Part shown: piece after piece, positions 12,452 to 25,550 of the stretch
How the letters are laid out: every line of letters begins with the position of its first letter
Numbering within the stretch: the stretch's first letter is position 1
Source: Chrysoperla carnea
Lineage: Eukaryota; Arthropoda; Insecta; Neuroptera; Chrysopidae
Assembly (NCBI RefSeq): GCF_905475395.1
Contig: NC_058339.1
Location: 14,640,001-14,704,000 of the forward strand
Length of the DNA stretch: 64,000 nucleotides
Direction: 5' to 3'
The notes under the pieces: model-generated
Told to the model about the DNA's origin: nothing
Database searches by the model: none
The model's input: the letters and a program-made list of their open reading frames with translations, nothing else
Made by a program: the position numbers and the translations under genes

Positions 12452-13063
12452 AACCGACTTCAAAAGAAAAACTTTTCCAAAATAAATTAAAATGCACTAA
12501 AAAGTAAAAAAATAACGATAATATAATGTAGTTAAAATTATTGTTATTTTTGGAGTCGGTGTCAGCCAAGCTAATGTAGAAAATTGTCAGAGTTGTTTCC
12601 TTGGCTGACACCGACTCCAAAAATAACAATAATTTTAACTACATTATATTATCGTTATTTTTTACTTTTTAGTGCATTTTAATTTATTTTAGAAAAGTTT
12701 TTCTTTTGAAGTCGGTTTTCTTTTTGTTAAAAGTTTTTTTTATTTTGTGATTTTTAGTGAATCTGAAGTACATTAACTAATTTGTCACTAAAAAAAGAAT
12801 CATCGAAGTGATATTGAGTTATTCGTCCTCTTATCGTGCATACTTAATGCAAATTTAAGACTTTTATGATTTTCTCATGTATGCCGTTGTCAGAACTAGA
12901 CCAAAATGGGAAATGGGACCAAATGGGAAGCACCAGCTTTCAAACAGATAAAAAATCATAAAAATCGGTTCACCCAGTCAAAAGTTCTGAGGAAACAAAC
13001 ATTAAAAAAAAAAAAAAACACAGTCGAATTGATAACCTCCTCCGTTTTTGTTTGAAGTCGGTT
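12452..13063. mobile_element. element with AACCGACTTCAAA ends and a long internal palindrome
   Basis: Perfect 13-base inverted ends AACCGACTTCAAA (12452-12464) and TTTGAAGTCGGTT (13051-13063). The same end sequence is also inside at 12705-12717. Two arms of about 145 bases (12420-12570 and 12600-12744) pair almost perfectly around a 29-base loop. The right part ends with an A-run and CCTCC before the terminal repeat, as in a widespread arthropod repeat. A similar tail is at 29865-29908. Confidence 0.6.
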
Positions 13064-13069
13064 AAAAAA

Positions 13070-16000
13070 AGACCGAAAAAGTTTCTGTAATAGTGTTCCA
13101 CTTTGAACGCAAGGGCTAAAAACTTCAGAATCTAATCAACTCCTCTATAGTCGACAAACTCAACCCAACCAGCCATTGTAACCGGTGGCCATCCTATCCA
13201 CATAAATATCTCCCCACGAAATCTTTCAATAAAAAAACAGTTTCAACAAAAGTTATCGAGCATAAAGGAAACCATCTAACAATAGCCTTAAAGTTGACCT
13301 TGAATTTAACTTTTAAGATAGATTAAAGTGAAACATTTATAGTCCACTTATGACATAATTAGCGCCCTCACGGGAAAACAATGATATTTACGAAAAAATG
13401 TTCCTTAATGTTTATAAGGAACATTTTTTAAACTTATCATATATCTTGCGGTTTATAACATGGATCCGTTGGAGAATTCAAGAACCAATGTTGCTCATTA
13501 ATAAAATTAATAATGAAAGTTGTTTCCATGTCTAAAACTTTTAGTTGAAAATGTAATCAAATTTAAGTTGTTTAAACAGTATTTTCGATTATTCAATTCA
13601 TAAGTTTTGATCGATATAATTTTTTTAAATTATGTGTAATTAGGACACTTATAATATCATCACATCCTACAGCATACGGATAATGATAGTATCTGCAAAC
13701 AGTATCAGAGTTTAAACAAAACATTAATATTTTAAAATATTCGATAAAATCTATTGAATATTATAAAAGAATTTTGGATATTTGCCAGTTATAATTAGAT
13801 CTGATACCATGCTGTATATTGTTTGGTTAAAAATAAACTACACAATTTCATATTTTCTATTCATTTTATCCTTTTTGTTACAACAATAATTTTCATATCC
13901 TACTAGCGCCAATATTCTTACAATTTTAAATATAATCTAGACTTTTTTAAGTTTATCCGCTATTAAATACTCGAGTTTTATCCTAGCTATGAAAGTATGC
14001 TTAAATATAAATAAATACAATTACAAATAGGCAGAACATAATAAAATTGCACAATTGACCTCGTTGTATTTAAACTCAGTATGACAAGTGGCATTGTTAT
14101 AGGTTCACATAAAACAAATAGTGTCACTCTCCTGAAAGTGACAATATTAATTGTACAACAAATTATTTATAACGAAAATAAAATATAGGTACTTGTAGCA
14201 CAAATACTGCGTAAAAAATACTCGTATGTAGAAAAATTGGTCAAGTTTGCATTGAAACAAGCATGAATACAGAAAGGTTCTATGTTTTCTGTATTGTTCC
14301 CAGTTCATAAAATTACACAGACGAATTTGTTATTTGAATCATTTTGAGACTCATTGTGTGTACGAAAATGCATTGATTACAATGTCATTATCGACCCCGA
14401 CTTTGATGTCAGAAGTTAAAGATAAAAGAGATAATTTAAAGTAAGTACAAGTAAAATTTTTGTTATGTCATAATAAATATCCTGATCAAACCAAATTTAG
14501 GTTATGTACGCAAAATAAATCAGAAGTAGGTCTTTTTTAAACCGATATTACAATTAATTTATACAGTAAAAAGTAAAAGTATAGCTATTATAAAAATTCA
14601 ATTGTTTAAAGAATAAAATCAGCATTTGAATTCTAAAATTAATACCTTAAAGTTTCAGAAAACTATCTAGTAAATAAAAAAGTAAGCGCTACATTGGTAA
14701 AGTACGAAGGTACGAAAAGAACATAGTTCCTACCGGGTGTCCCACGACATTTCTCGTTCTTTTTCTCTATAACTATACTAAATTGAGTTGAGTACTTTTC
14801 GATAAACAAAATTTGAAATGCATGATAATTAAGAAAGTAGGAGCTGGGTAATTGAAATTTTTATATCAAATTTTAACTTTTATGATGAATTTTATTATAA
14901 ATTGATGAATTTAATGTTCGAAATACCGTATAATTAAACCGAAATTTCTAATATTGGTTAGTTCATCATCATATTATCTAATTCAAATTTAGTAATTGAG
15001 ACTACACTTCTCAATTATGCTTCAGCAAATATATAACACTCTGATAACACTATCCTTGCCTGATACACACAGTCAATGCAAAAATAACAGGGTAACAGAC
15101 TTAGCTGATACAGGCCTGAATACGGTACCTTCTAAAAAATATTAAAACATAAACATTTTTTTGTATACAGGCGTAACATTTTTAACGATTACGCCTAAAT
15201 TCTTTAAAAAGTATCACTTTCCGCAAAATTGTTTATTTAACAAATTTACAAATTACATAATGATCTTTAACAAATTCTTCTTGGCCTGCAATATAAAAAG
15301 GCCCTTTCATCATTGTAATGTGTAAAAAAGACGTTATTGACAAAAAATCATGTGTACCAAAAAAGGAACCTAAAAGTTAAGTGTCATATTGAGAGTAACC
15401 ATATCCATTGAAATAAGTTAAATAACCTGTCTTATATTTATTATTATGTCATATTTATTTCAATGAACCTTTTTTCAAAAGTGTATGCGCAATACAATAT
15501 TTTTACAAATTTTCATTCAGCAAAGAAAATTTGGAAGTTATTTCTTCAAAACCTTTCATTCACCTGTTGATTAGTTAGTGTTAAGATAAAAGCTTCTAAT
15601 CAAAATTTCGACCAATACTGATTCAAATACAGCTGTATGGTTCAATTACGTACTCATCTATAAGTCCCATGCTAATATCTATATCAACCATGGTGGAAGC
15701 GCATTGAAAAAGGAAAAATCGTATTTGTCGGGGGTTTTTTACATTTTGTAAACACTTTTGTAAAAGACCTGCTTCTATTCAAAATTATTTAACAGAAAAC
15801 ATTCTTTCATTTTTTGATAAGATAATGATAGTTGATAATAAAGAAATTTTAACATAGTTGTGGTTAATTTAAAGTAGGGAATAATGAATAAATTATTTTG
15901 CAACATGAAATATTCATAATTAAAAAAACAATTAAATATTCATAATTGAATTATAATTTTTAACGATAAGATGGCAAACAAATTAATATTCTGATAAATT

Positions 16001-17020
16001 AGACCAGGGAAGGCAAATAAAAAAAGATTAGCTGTTTTTTGATTCTACACACAAAATATATTTGCAGTGTTTCTTGTATTTAAAATCTACCGACTTAGTC
16101 ATTCCAAATTTACGTCTGCCATTTTGAATATAATTAAAGGGCATTCTTCTTCCTATTATTTTTGTATATTGTGAAGAAATTTTTACGTGCTAGGTACATC
16201 TGAAATACTATTGAGGTTTCAAAAATAATTACTAACGAAAAATTTGAAAAGAATTGTACGCTTCACATTTTTACAAGCTTTCAATGTTAGTTCGTCAAAT
16301 CTTGGAAGCTGAATTAGAAAAAGTTTGTTTTATCCTACGGGGCTGAAGAAATTTAACGTGTTAATTCATTTTTATTTGCCCGAAAACTAAATTTCTTCCC
16401 ATCACTTCCACCATATTTGACACGTTTTTTAATTAAAAGTTAAAAAGCTTTAAATATACTAAAAATTAGAAACAAAATTTTCTACCGAATCACTCTTTTT
16501 TTTTGAAACTCACGGCTTTTGAAAAAGTTTGAGCGCTCCAAATTATTTTGAATATTTTAAATTAAGCACCTCTAGCCTTTAAAATACTCATATATGAGGA
16601 ATAAGATTATTTTCTACTTTTTAGTGCAATAAAAGCTTGTCTCTAAAAAACGAGAATACTGATAACGATATAATGACTTTTCATCTCTTTCCTACAATTT
16701 TTCATGAGGGATTCATTTTCATGTCCGTATTGACTGGATTATATAAAAAAGGTGCAATGCACTAGAATACAACAATTCAAACATGGCACCGTTTATAATA
16801 GGAAGTTCAAAAGTGATTATTTTAAAAGATAAAATATTAATATTCATAAGATAAATTTTAACTATTCAATTCCGCTATCATTATCAATTATAAATTTAAA
16901 TTTTAATTGAAATTAAAGGGGAGTCGATTTTAGGAAACATGCGTGTTTGTGTATTCATAGAAAATACAATTCTCCACACATGTGTGAAACCACGTTGTTA
17001 AATAGTTTTAGCAATATACA
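13070..17020. other. no gene seen
   Basis: About 4 kb of AT-rich DNA. Only a small hairpin (13393-13430) stands out. Confidence 0.5.
13393..13430. repeat. short perfect hairpin
   Basis: AAAAAATGTTCCTTA and TAAGGAACATTTTTT flank a short loop. On either strand it has the shape of a T-run hairpin but no gene is next to it. Confidence 0.45.
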
Positions 17021-17023
17021 TCC

Positions 17024-18057
17024 TTAAGGATGTATGAGCATGACAACAATGTTTGATTTAAAGGCTCAAAATTTGTTTGTAGGTAGTCTTTTACTCAAAG
17101 AATATGTGGTTAAAATTTCAGCTTAGGTATCCGTGCAAATTTTTAAGAAAAAAGTCATTAAAAATCGATATAAAATACATTGGCTCTTATGGAGGAATCT
17201 CAAAAAACGACATATTTTGGAAGTTTTTGATAATTTTCATTTGGAATGAATGAAAACAAATTAAAAAAAAACTTTTTAATAGAAAGTAAACATATTAGCA
17301 ATGAATTAGAAAAGAAAAAAACTAAGTGTCACCGTCCATATAAAGGATGTAAGAGCAGGGTAGATTAAGGGTTGAAATTATTTTTATCTTATTTTCAACT
17401 TTGATGATGAATTTTGTTATAACTTCATGATTGTAGACGAAAAATAAGAATAAAAATTTTCGATATGTGCCTTGGTTTTCCAAATATCAAAAGCTGAATA
17501 ATTAAACAAAATTTTCAATTTTCGATATTTTGAAAATTACGCCAGGTATTGAAAAATTTTCAAGTTATAATATAATTTATCATCAAAATTGAAAATATAT
17601 ATTTTTTAAATTTGTGCCCCCACTACCGTGCTCATACATCCTTAATTCACAAGATTTTGAAATCGAAAAGTTCGTGTCGTTGTAGATTTCTTTACGAGTT
17701 ACCAGGCGTGTATTACAAAACTAAATTATTTAGGTATAATATTCGATTAATTTTAATAAATTTTTATTAAAAATAACCTTATATTTTAATTAGTTTCTTT
17801 TTCAGTGTCATAAAAAGAAATATAATTAAATATAATAATAATAATAAAACATGTATTTCCGATATAATAACATCTTTTTCAAAAATAGAAATAAGTACAT
17901 ATACCTATATACCATTTTTAAAATTAAGCCAGATATCGAAAAATTTTATTCTTACTTTTCGTCTTATATCGTCAAGTAATAATATAAATTTATCATCAAA
18001 ATTGAAAATATCTATTTTTAAATTTGTGCCCCCACTACCATGCTCATACATCCTTAA
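17024..18057. mobile_element. composite PB1 element
   Basis: Starts with TTAA and GGATGTATGAGC at 17024. A first right end, with TTAA, lies at 17642-17645. It is followed by the flank seen at 1350-1629, and then by a second PB1 right end (about 17920-18057) closing with TTAA at 18054-18057. The second right end matches copy 649-1294 almost base for base. It looks like a PB1 copy plus captured flank bounded by an outer end of the same family. Confidence 0.8.
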
Positions 18058-18246
18058 ATAGTAGATATTTTCGTATAAAAGTGGGTTAATTGATTATCAA
18101 AATGAGTATAGAAGTTAACGTGCTATTATATACTAAAATCCGTCGTATTTTAACATGTATTTTAACGTATTTAACAGGTATCCATCCTCGCGAAAAAGGG
18201 TAAAAACCCTCAATCTATTTTCGCCGAGACAATTGTATCCTCTATA

Positions 18247-18420
18247 GCAGGGATGTTGAAACAATGGCACGCATTACACGCCAACGATCGTGCATTTGTG
18301 GCATGCGACACAATTTTTTGGGCACGCCACCGATAACAAAGTTCACAATGAAGTATCATATTACAAACGAAGGTGCGAATTGTATTTTTTGTAAAAAATA
18401 AAGATTCTTATCATTTTTAG
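18247..18420 (+). mobile_element. possible hAT end fragment
   Basis: CAGGGATGTTGAAACAATGG and repeated GGCACGC-type words (also TTGGGCACGCCACCG) resemble 5' ends of hAT elements. The matching 3' end and 8-base duplication were not found. Confidence 0.3.
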
Positions 18421-20540
18421 AAAATAAATTCAGTAAAATTAGGCATTCAGTCACGTGACAGCAAACACCAATCAGAAAGTTTTACGTCACGCCATGCCAA
18501 ACACTATCAATGTTATGTACATTTTAATAGAACGAAGAAGGTTACTTGATTTATTGTCATACACAAAAATGATTGTTTGGCAAGTCGTGATGTCATTCAA
18601 GACGCCATGACAGTGCAGAGCGTTTTCGAAGCAAATTTGAACTGGTTTTTGAAAATGCAAAATACATAATGCAAATAGTCAACGATATACACAAAACTTT
18701 TTGCATCACAAGTAAAAAGATTTTATAAAAATCGTAAAAATCTGTTTCTTAACACACACAGATTTTTATAAATCGTTTTTAAATTGACAGGCTTGTGGCT
18801 TGACTTCACAATTAATGGCCCTTAGCACATAATACTGGCAATTGTTCATTCCAAATGCAATATGTGCATTTGTTTTTAAAATAGAATCATCAGAGTTAGA
18901 TGCTGCACTTAAAACTATAAAGATACCATTATTTGTTAAAAATACAAAACCACTTGAAATTAATTTAATGATAACTTATTGTACTAAATCCATAAATTTT
19001 ACTTATCTACACATTTTGACACGCTGACCATTTGAGGGAATATTATTTCTAAAATAATAATATACAAGAATGATCCTGGCTTTGTTTCATATACTTTAAC
19101 AAACTTGGCTGCTCATGCCCGAAATTTGTCAATTAAATCCATCTCATATTATTAAATCCTCCTGTGCATTTTTTAATTTTTTTTATATCCTATCGCACTG
19201 CGTACGAGTTTTAGTCCAAGCCTTTCCATAGTAACGAAAATGCGTAGAGCAGGAGCTGCGTTAGCTAAGCGATTTCCTTCAGAGATGGAAAAAATAATAC
19301 ATTTTTCTAAAAATCGAATATTGCATTTTTTACTTTTTTAAAAATTTTTATTTCGAAAACTAAGCGCCTAGAGAAAAAATTAGCCTTTTATTAACTAAAT
19401 TTTTTTTAAATTATGTGCTTTACCGCTTAGTGTAAGATAGTAAAAAAAATGCATTTACTTACTGTAAGGTTAAGAAGAAAACACCAGAAAATTTATTAAA
19501 AAAACTAACCTGAAACAAAAACAAAAAAATTATTAGAACTTGTCTGTCATAAGGTCTATAATTTTAAAGGATGGTAGTAGTGAGCTTAATTAAAACATTT
19601 AACAAAAAACAATATTAGTAGGCGTACAATGCCATAATTAGTCTAATTAAAGTGTTGTCTAGACTTTCAGTAGAAAGGAAAACTAAAAAATGTATAAAAA
19701 ATTATTTCGTTACCTTTAAATTTAACTCATTTTATAACATTTTAATTTTTACACCGCAAGTTTAGTTTCGTAAATTGTTATATGGACAATTTATGATGAT
19801 ATACGTCATCGATACTTATTGATTACATTAAATTCGCGACTTCAAAATAGTGAGGTCACTTCTACGTTTTAAATAAGAAATGAAGAGGGGGGGGTGTAAA
19901 TATTATCCTTAGAGCATATAATTAAATGACATAAAAAGGAAATTTCAGGTAATTGACGAACTGTTGACTTGAGAAAGATATAGAATAGATTAAATGTTCT
20001 ATGGCTTTTTGTTTGTTTATACCATGAAGATAGATGTTTATATCCCCTTCAGAGAGTTTGAAAATAGTGATTTTTAATCGTTTCGACAATTACAAACTAC
20101 CTGTCATTTATTCAAATGTCAATGACTTTTATTTTAACGTAAAGGGTAGGCGAAAAACATATACGCAGTGTCGATATACGCAAAACGAAACACAAAATCA
20201 AAAACCTGAATTTCTATAAATGCGACAATCGAGCCAATATTTTTAGTTTACTTTTAAAAATTAGAGTCACGGTCGATAATATACAAAATATATGTAATAT
20301 ATTTCCTAGAAAATAGTGAAATTATAAAATAAAATAAAATGTTAAAATTCTTAAGTTTTATGGTCAAAGTTCATTTTCTTTGCAAGGTAAAATGTCATCA
20401 GTGCGGAATGAAACACGAAACGAACAAATATGTATATATTCTTCTTATAACCTCCAAGTGAGTCGACCTTGAATAGTAGCCATGCATAAAGGTGAACGAA
20501 CGATCTAGGTAAATTCTAGGGTTTGTTTTTATACATAAGC
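18421..20540. other. no gene seen
   Basis: Apart from repeat L, nothing recognised. GC is higher to about 18800, possibly old transposon DNA. Confidence 0.45.
19295..19400 (+). repeat. dispersed repeat L, copy 1
   Basis: ACATTTTTCTAAAAATCGAA, TATTGCATTTTTTACT and AACTAAGCGCCTAGAGAAAA recur at 22945-23035. Confidence 0.55.
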
Positions 20541-20544
20541 AAAG

Positions 20545-20625
20545 CACATATGTATGTATATACCGTACATATGTATATATGTATGTATACACAATACATA
20601 TGTATATATGTATGTATACACAATA
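20545..20625 (+). repeat. ACATATGTATGTATA minisatellite
   Basis: Three units of ACATATGTATATATGTATGT followed by ATACACAATAC, about 38 bases each, with variation in the first. Confidence 0.75.
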
Positions 20626-20847
20626 CTACTTCTTATATGCAATATTATTTAGTAGTTGAAACATGTAATTCTATTGTTATAAATTTATTTGTCCAAAACA
20701 AGTGAGAAAAAGAAAAAAGCGGTAAATAATATTTCATTCAAAGAAATAATTAAATACTCCCTGTAATCAAAGACAACACAGTCTGTGTCTATATTTGTAT
20801 ACCTTGAGTATCCCAGTCGTGGGCAATGGTTACTCTACACTCTATAG

Positions 20848-21701
20848 CATAGATGGGCAGGCTTTGACTTTGTTATACTCTTTATAGCTTTTAAGGTAGT
20901 TCCTCCGCGACAGTCCAGTCAAAAATTTTTGGACTAATACTATCATTCAGCGCATTAACTGTTCTATGACTGTACCATATATTTTTTTCACAAGACTGTA
21001 CTTCCTTCACTGCTATATCCCCTATACGTATACACACACACTATAAAATATACCTCTCTCTGTATGGAAATGTGGCAACGTCGCATTATTCTTATTATTA
21101 TTTATCCTATACCTATACATGTACATATTACTACCCAACTTATAAACTATACAGTATCCGTTGCCACATCGTTTCCATACCACTAGTCCTTATATCCCCT
21201 CCACAAAAAATCATCGCTAAAACGAGTTATTTATTTAAGTTTTTTATCGAAACTAGATGGTAAATATTTTTTTTTTTTTTTTTTTTTTCTAAATGTAGTA
21301 TTCTACATTATATTAGATTTTCATAGAGATGGTGAACGTCATTCATTGATAAATAAATATAAATTTGTCATTTTTCCACGCTTCTCCCATGCTACACGTA
21401 CAAATTGCGTCACTTTTAATTGCTAATATTTCATGTATGACATGGTAAATCATCTTCTAATTTTAACAGCATGTGTATTATGAATTAAATATTTTATATT
21501 TGAGAAATTGAGTTTTGAGAAATTCTTGGAATATCACTTTCGTGGAGGTACTACCTTAAGAAAAAAGGTATATTCCGAAGCGATAAAAATAGTTTAAATA
21601 CAGAGTGCACTGTACTTCTCTTGCTTACTCTCATTGGAGAATATTATGTAAAAAATCTACAGAGCTTACTGAATAAATAGAGTAATCGGTGCCCATCGAT
21701 G
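20848..21701. mobile_element. hAT-like MITE interrupted by PB2
   Basis: Ends CATAGATGGGCA and, inverted, CATCGATGGGCA. The flanking 8-base duplication is CTCTATAG (20840-20847) and CTCTACAG (21702-21709), with one change. Without the inner PB2 insertion the element would be about 189 bases, close to the 193 bases of the hAT-like element at 8056-8248, which has similar ends. Confidence 0.65.
20891..21559. mobile_element. piggyBac-like MITE, family PB2, inside a hAT-like element
   Basis: TTAA at 20891-20894 and 21556-21559 borders inverted ends GGTAGTTCCTCC and GGTAGTACCTCC (11 of 12 match). The interior contains a long T run near 21267. There is no transposase. A diverged relative is at 43618-44055. 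Confidence 0.75.
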
Positions 21702-21709
21702 CTCTACAG

Positions 21710-22171
21710 AACATCTCAGCTCTCAGGTACTCTGTCTGAGTATCATATCGGAACATACATACAGTACATCATCCATCTGATTGCGGAACATACCTCTTTT
21801 GCTAAAAGTCACTCAGACCACAACAAAGTCAAAACCTTCCCACCAAAGGTGTATCCTACATACGAACTGTCGACACTGACACTGACAAGCATTGGTTTAT
21901 CAAGCCTTGATCCACCCGCCTTTGCCTATGCCTTGCCCAATATTAATAAATCTAATCTGATTTGTTTTCCCAAGCCCTTTCTCAAGCATCGACAAAGGCC
22001 AATACATCGAACGTTGAAAGAGCGTTGAAAAAACAAATCCCAGATATAGAGGTTTGCTTTGTCCTACTAATAGAGGTAATTCAGTGCCAAAGTGTTGGGA
22101 CCTCAGCATGAGTTCCCGTTATGGAAGTTTCTCATTTATCCAGGTCCCACTTAACTAAGTTCCACTGTATT
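21710..22171. other. GC-richer patch of unknown nature
   Basis: Open for 109 codons on the plus strand (21699-22028) and 69 on the minus (21900-22109), without recognised motifs. The right edge, read on the minus strand, starts TACAGTGGAACTTAGTTAAG, like a pogo-type transposon end, so old transposon DNA is the likeliest source. Confidence 0.4.
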
Positions 22172-22420
22172 TGATGATCAACTTCGATCAATATTATTAT
22201 GACAAACAGATTAACAACACTGTCGCTGCCTAGTTTAGCACATATAAAAGGACACAGAAAGGAATACATAAACTAATGCCAAAGACATTAGCTTTTATAG
22301 TTAACTCTTTTATAGTTGGGTAATTAAATTTACATTAAATCATAAAACACATATAGGTTTTTCATTTATAACAAAATGGATAATGTTATGCTAAAATATA
22401 AAAGAATATAATATGGCCAC

Positions 22421-22537
22421 TAGAGTTCGTTCAAACCAAAGTGACACCGAACAAGAGAGAGTGTATGATTAATATGTATGTGCACTCATATTTACACTCT
22501 CTCTTGTTAGGTGCCACTTTGGTTTGAACGAACTCTA
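22421..22537. mobile_element. 117-bp foldback MITE
   Basis: Arms 22421-22465 and 22493-22537 are 45-base inverted copies matching at 43 positions, around a 27-base loop. The ends read TAGAGTTCGTTCAAACC. CCAC flanks both sides, or TA if the element starts one dinucleotide further in. The transcript would form a long hairpin. Confidence 0.75.
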
Positions 22538-22944
22538 CCACTTGATTATTAAACTAATACAATATGCAAAGTATAATTAAATAAATTACTGCCTCTACAT
22601 ACGCATATTTTGTACGACGCACACATTTATGGATGGATAAATTTTCTTATAATAAATTTCAGCATCAACCATAATAATAGTTTGTATAATAAGTGTGCAA
22701 AGCTTAGTTTTACCGAATTGTCGAACGAAATGGACCTATTGTTTTTGTACTGATGATGGTATTTTATGTTAAAAATGGCTATCGTTAAAATTTATAAATT
22801 ACAATATCAATTTTTGCCATACCCGTATCTCCCAAATTAGGTCTCAGATCCATATTTGGAAAAGAGTTTTTTTTGTTGCTCTTGATGAGCTTTTTTTCGG
22901 AAGCTAGGTTTCTGCAGTCAATAACAGAATACGTTGTGACATTT

Positions 22945-23035
22945 TCGACATTTTTCTAAAAATCGAATATTGCATTTTTAGTTTTCCAAGAGTTTTTATT
23001 TCCAACACTAAGCGTCTAGAAAAAAAATCAGTCTT
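22945..23035 (+). repeat. dispersed repeat L, copy 2
   Basis: Same order of segments as 19295-19400 with about one difference in ten. It is followed by repeat B. Confidence 0.55.
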
Positions 23036-23139
23036 TTTTGCTTTAAGCTGTGAGCGAGATACACCTGTTTGAATTTTAAGTAAAATTTTGTTCCTTTAAT
23101 AAATTGGCGCACTGTATTTTAAATTTATACGTTATACAT

Positions 23140-23345
23140 GTATTATGTATGTGTTTATTTAGGAAGTGAGAAGAAAGATACTCTCATTACTTTGTTTGTA
23201 AGAGTGGCTATCGTTCTTTACTATCGTGTAAAAAAACAAACGATTGCGTCAACACTGTCTATACATGATATTTCAACAATTAACTCAGTCAAAAATTTTT
23301 TCACTTGTAATGCAAATTTTTGGTGTAAATTTTTCTGTTAAGTAA
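23140..23345 (+). repeat. dispersed repeat B, 3' part
   Basis: Matches only the last 200 bases of family B (compare 59259-59500): AAAAACAAACGATTGCGTCA and ATTTCAACAATTAACTCAGT. The 67-codon frame over it is not a gene. Confidence 0.6.
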
Positions 23346-23924
23346 AAACCACAGACATAATCATTTATTATCAAAAACTCACATTATAATATTTTATTTG
23401 TATGTAGTATTTGATTAAGGGTATACATTTTATGAGGGTGTGTCGTGGGTACTACATAAATGCAATCAATTGTTACTTTCATTATGGTGGCTGTCATTAT
23501 TTAAACAGAACATAAAAACATATTTAACATACAAGGATTGCCTGTCATAAAATCAATTCTAACCTACAAATAATGTGTATTTATTTCAAAGGACAACTCC
23601 TGCTGCACAATATAACGGAAACGAGATTGTACATTGTAAGCGTGCATATTAAATTTCCGATATTACAAACATTGTAACACAGACATGCCGTGAAAATATT
23701 TATGGACGCGTTATTGACATTTATTATAGCCGTAAATCTTCTCTTATATGAACTATTATTCCATCATAAAAATTGAAACTGACACGTTTGTAAAAAAAAC
23801 AATACACCTTCAAATATTGACGAATCAATAAAAAAAAAAAAAAATTATTTATTAAATTTTGGAACGAGAAATTTGTTGTAGAAAAATAGAAAAGGTAAAA
23901 AATTCAGTAAATATTAAATTACCC

Positions 23925-25375
23925 AATTGCACACGATTTTTGTACTTTATGGGTCAAAATTACCAGATATACTAAGTTTTATCGAAAATGGATATAAAAA
24001 AAATTTTCGATTTTTTTTAAGGGGTAACCCTTTGGGGAAATTGAGAAAATTGAGAAAAAAATTTTGTTTCGGAATTTGATGAAACTCGGTGGATGGGGCA
24101 ATTTTGATCCAAAAAGTATAAAAATCAGGTTAATTTAATGAGAGTTTCTGAGAAATCAATATTTTTTCAATAGGTCGTTTAATTGACACATTTTACATCT
24201 TCCACATTGAAAATGTCCCAATTTCAAAGTTTTCGTTGTGTTACACTAAAATGAAGCCACTTACGCAGTTTCGTAAAAGTGTTATTCATGAAACTATTAC
24301 CCCCTCTCTGTACTGTAGACTAATAGTTTTAGAACAAAAGATATTTTTTTATTTTTGTTGATCTATTTGTGTATTTATAAAATATTCTACTTTTCATTGG
24401 AAAATCAAATTGAAATAAATAAATTTAAATATTCTTTTTCAAATATTTTCCTTGATTTAAAATAAGATAATAAAATATTATAATAAATAATTGTCTACGA
24501 AATAATATAAAAGTAATTATTAAAAAATTTTCCAGTAAATTACACAATACCTTTACATTTCTTTTATAAAAAAAATCTACATACAAGATTTAATAGTAAA
24601 GGAAAAATGGTATACGCAGGTAATTGTATTCACGTTAACCGTAAAGCAAATAAATGCAAATTTAATTGAAAGAAAAAAAATAAATTTAAATTTGTCATGT
24701 GCAGGTAATATTGATTAATATTAATTTTTTATGTTTGATTTTCTTTTTATTCTATTTTTATTGAATTTAAATCTCAAAATGTTTATCCAGTGGCGGGTAT
24801 CCCTTAAAAAATTTGCAAAAAATTTAAAAATTTTTTTTACCTCCAATTTCGATAAAACTCAGTATATAAGGTAATTTCGACACAAAAAGTTCAAAAATCG
24901 GGTGCGTTTGTCGACTGGTCGAATAGTTTTTGAGATACGGACTAAAATCGATCCAAATTTTGCGATATCTCAGAAATTCTGCATAACCTGATTTTTATTC
25001 TTTTTGGGTCAAAATTACCCAATCAACCGAATTTCATCAAATTCCAAAACAAAATTTTTTTTCCGATTTCCTCGATTTTTTCAAAGGGGTACCCCTTAAA
25101 AAAATTGCAAAAAATCGAAAAATTTTTGTTATCTCCAATTTCGTTAAAACTCAGTATATAAGGTAATTTCGACCCAATAAGTTCAAAAATCGGGTGCATT
25201 TGTTGACTGGTCGAATAGTTTTTGAGATACGGACTAAAATCGATCCAAATATTGCGATATCTCAGAAACTCTGTATCCAATCATTAAATTAACCTGATTT
25301 TTATACTTTTTGGATCAAAATTACCACATCCACTGTGTTTCATCCAATTCCAAAACTAAATTTTTGTGTGTGTGT
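23925..25375. repeat. satellite-like block D1 with inverted and tandem units
   Basis: Two tandem units are about 292 bases apart (CCCTTAAAAAA at 24801 and 25093). The segment at about 24050-24160 is the reverse complement of about 25260-25365, so the block has inverted arms. Palindromes such as AAGGGGTACCCCTT lie between units. Minus-strand frame 25023-25280 is an artefact of this repeat. Confidence 0.7.
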
Positions 25376-25442
25376 GTGTTTCTCAGGCTTCTAGACCCAG
25401 CAATTTCTGCTGTGCGCTGATCGATCAGTCATCTTCCACTAT

Positions 25443-25550
<108 letters not shown>

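Noticed and set aside
12309..12629. 106-codon minus-strand frame
   Set aside because: Lies across the long palindrome of a non-coding element; low-complexity residues.
21699..22109. Overlapping frames of 109 and 69 codons on opposite strands
   Set aside because: Open on both strands because of composition. The edge looks like a pogo-type transposon end rather than a gene.
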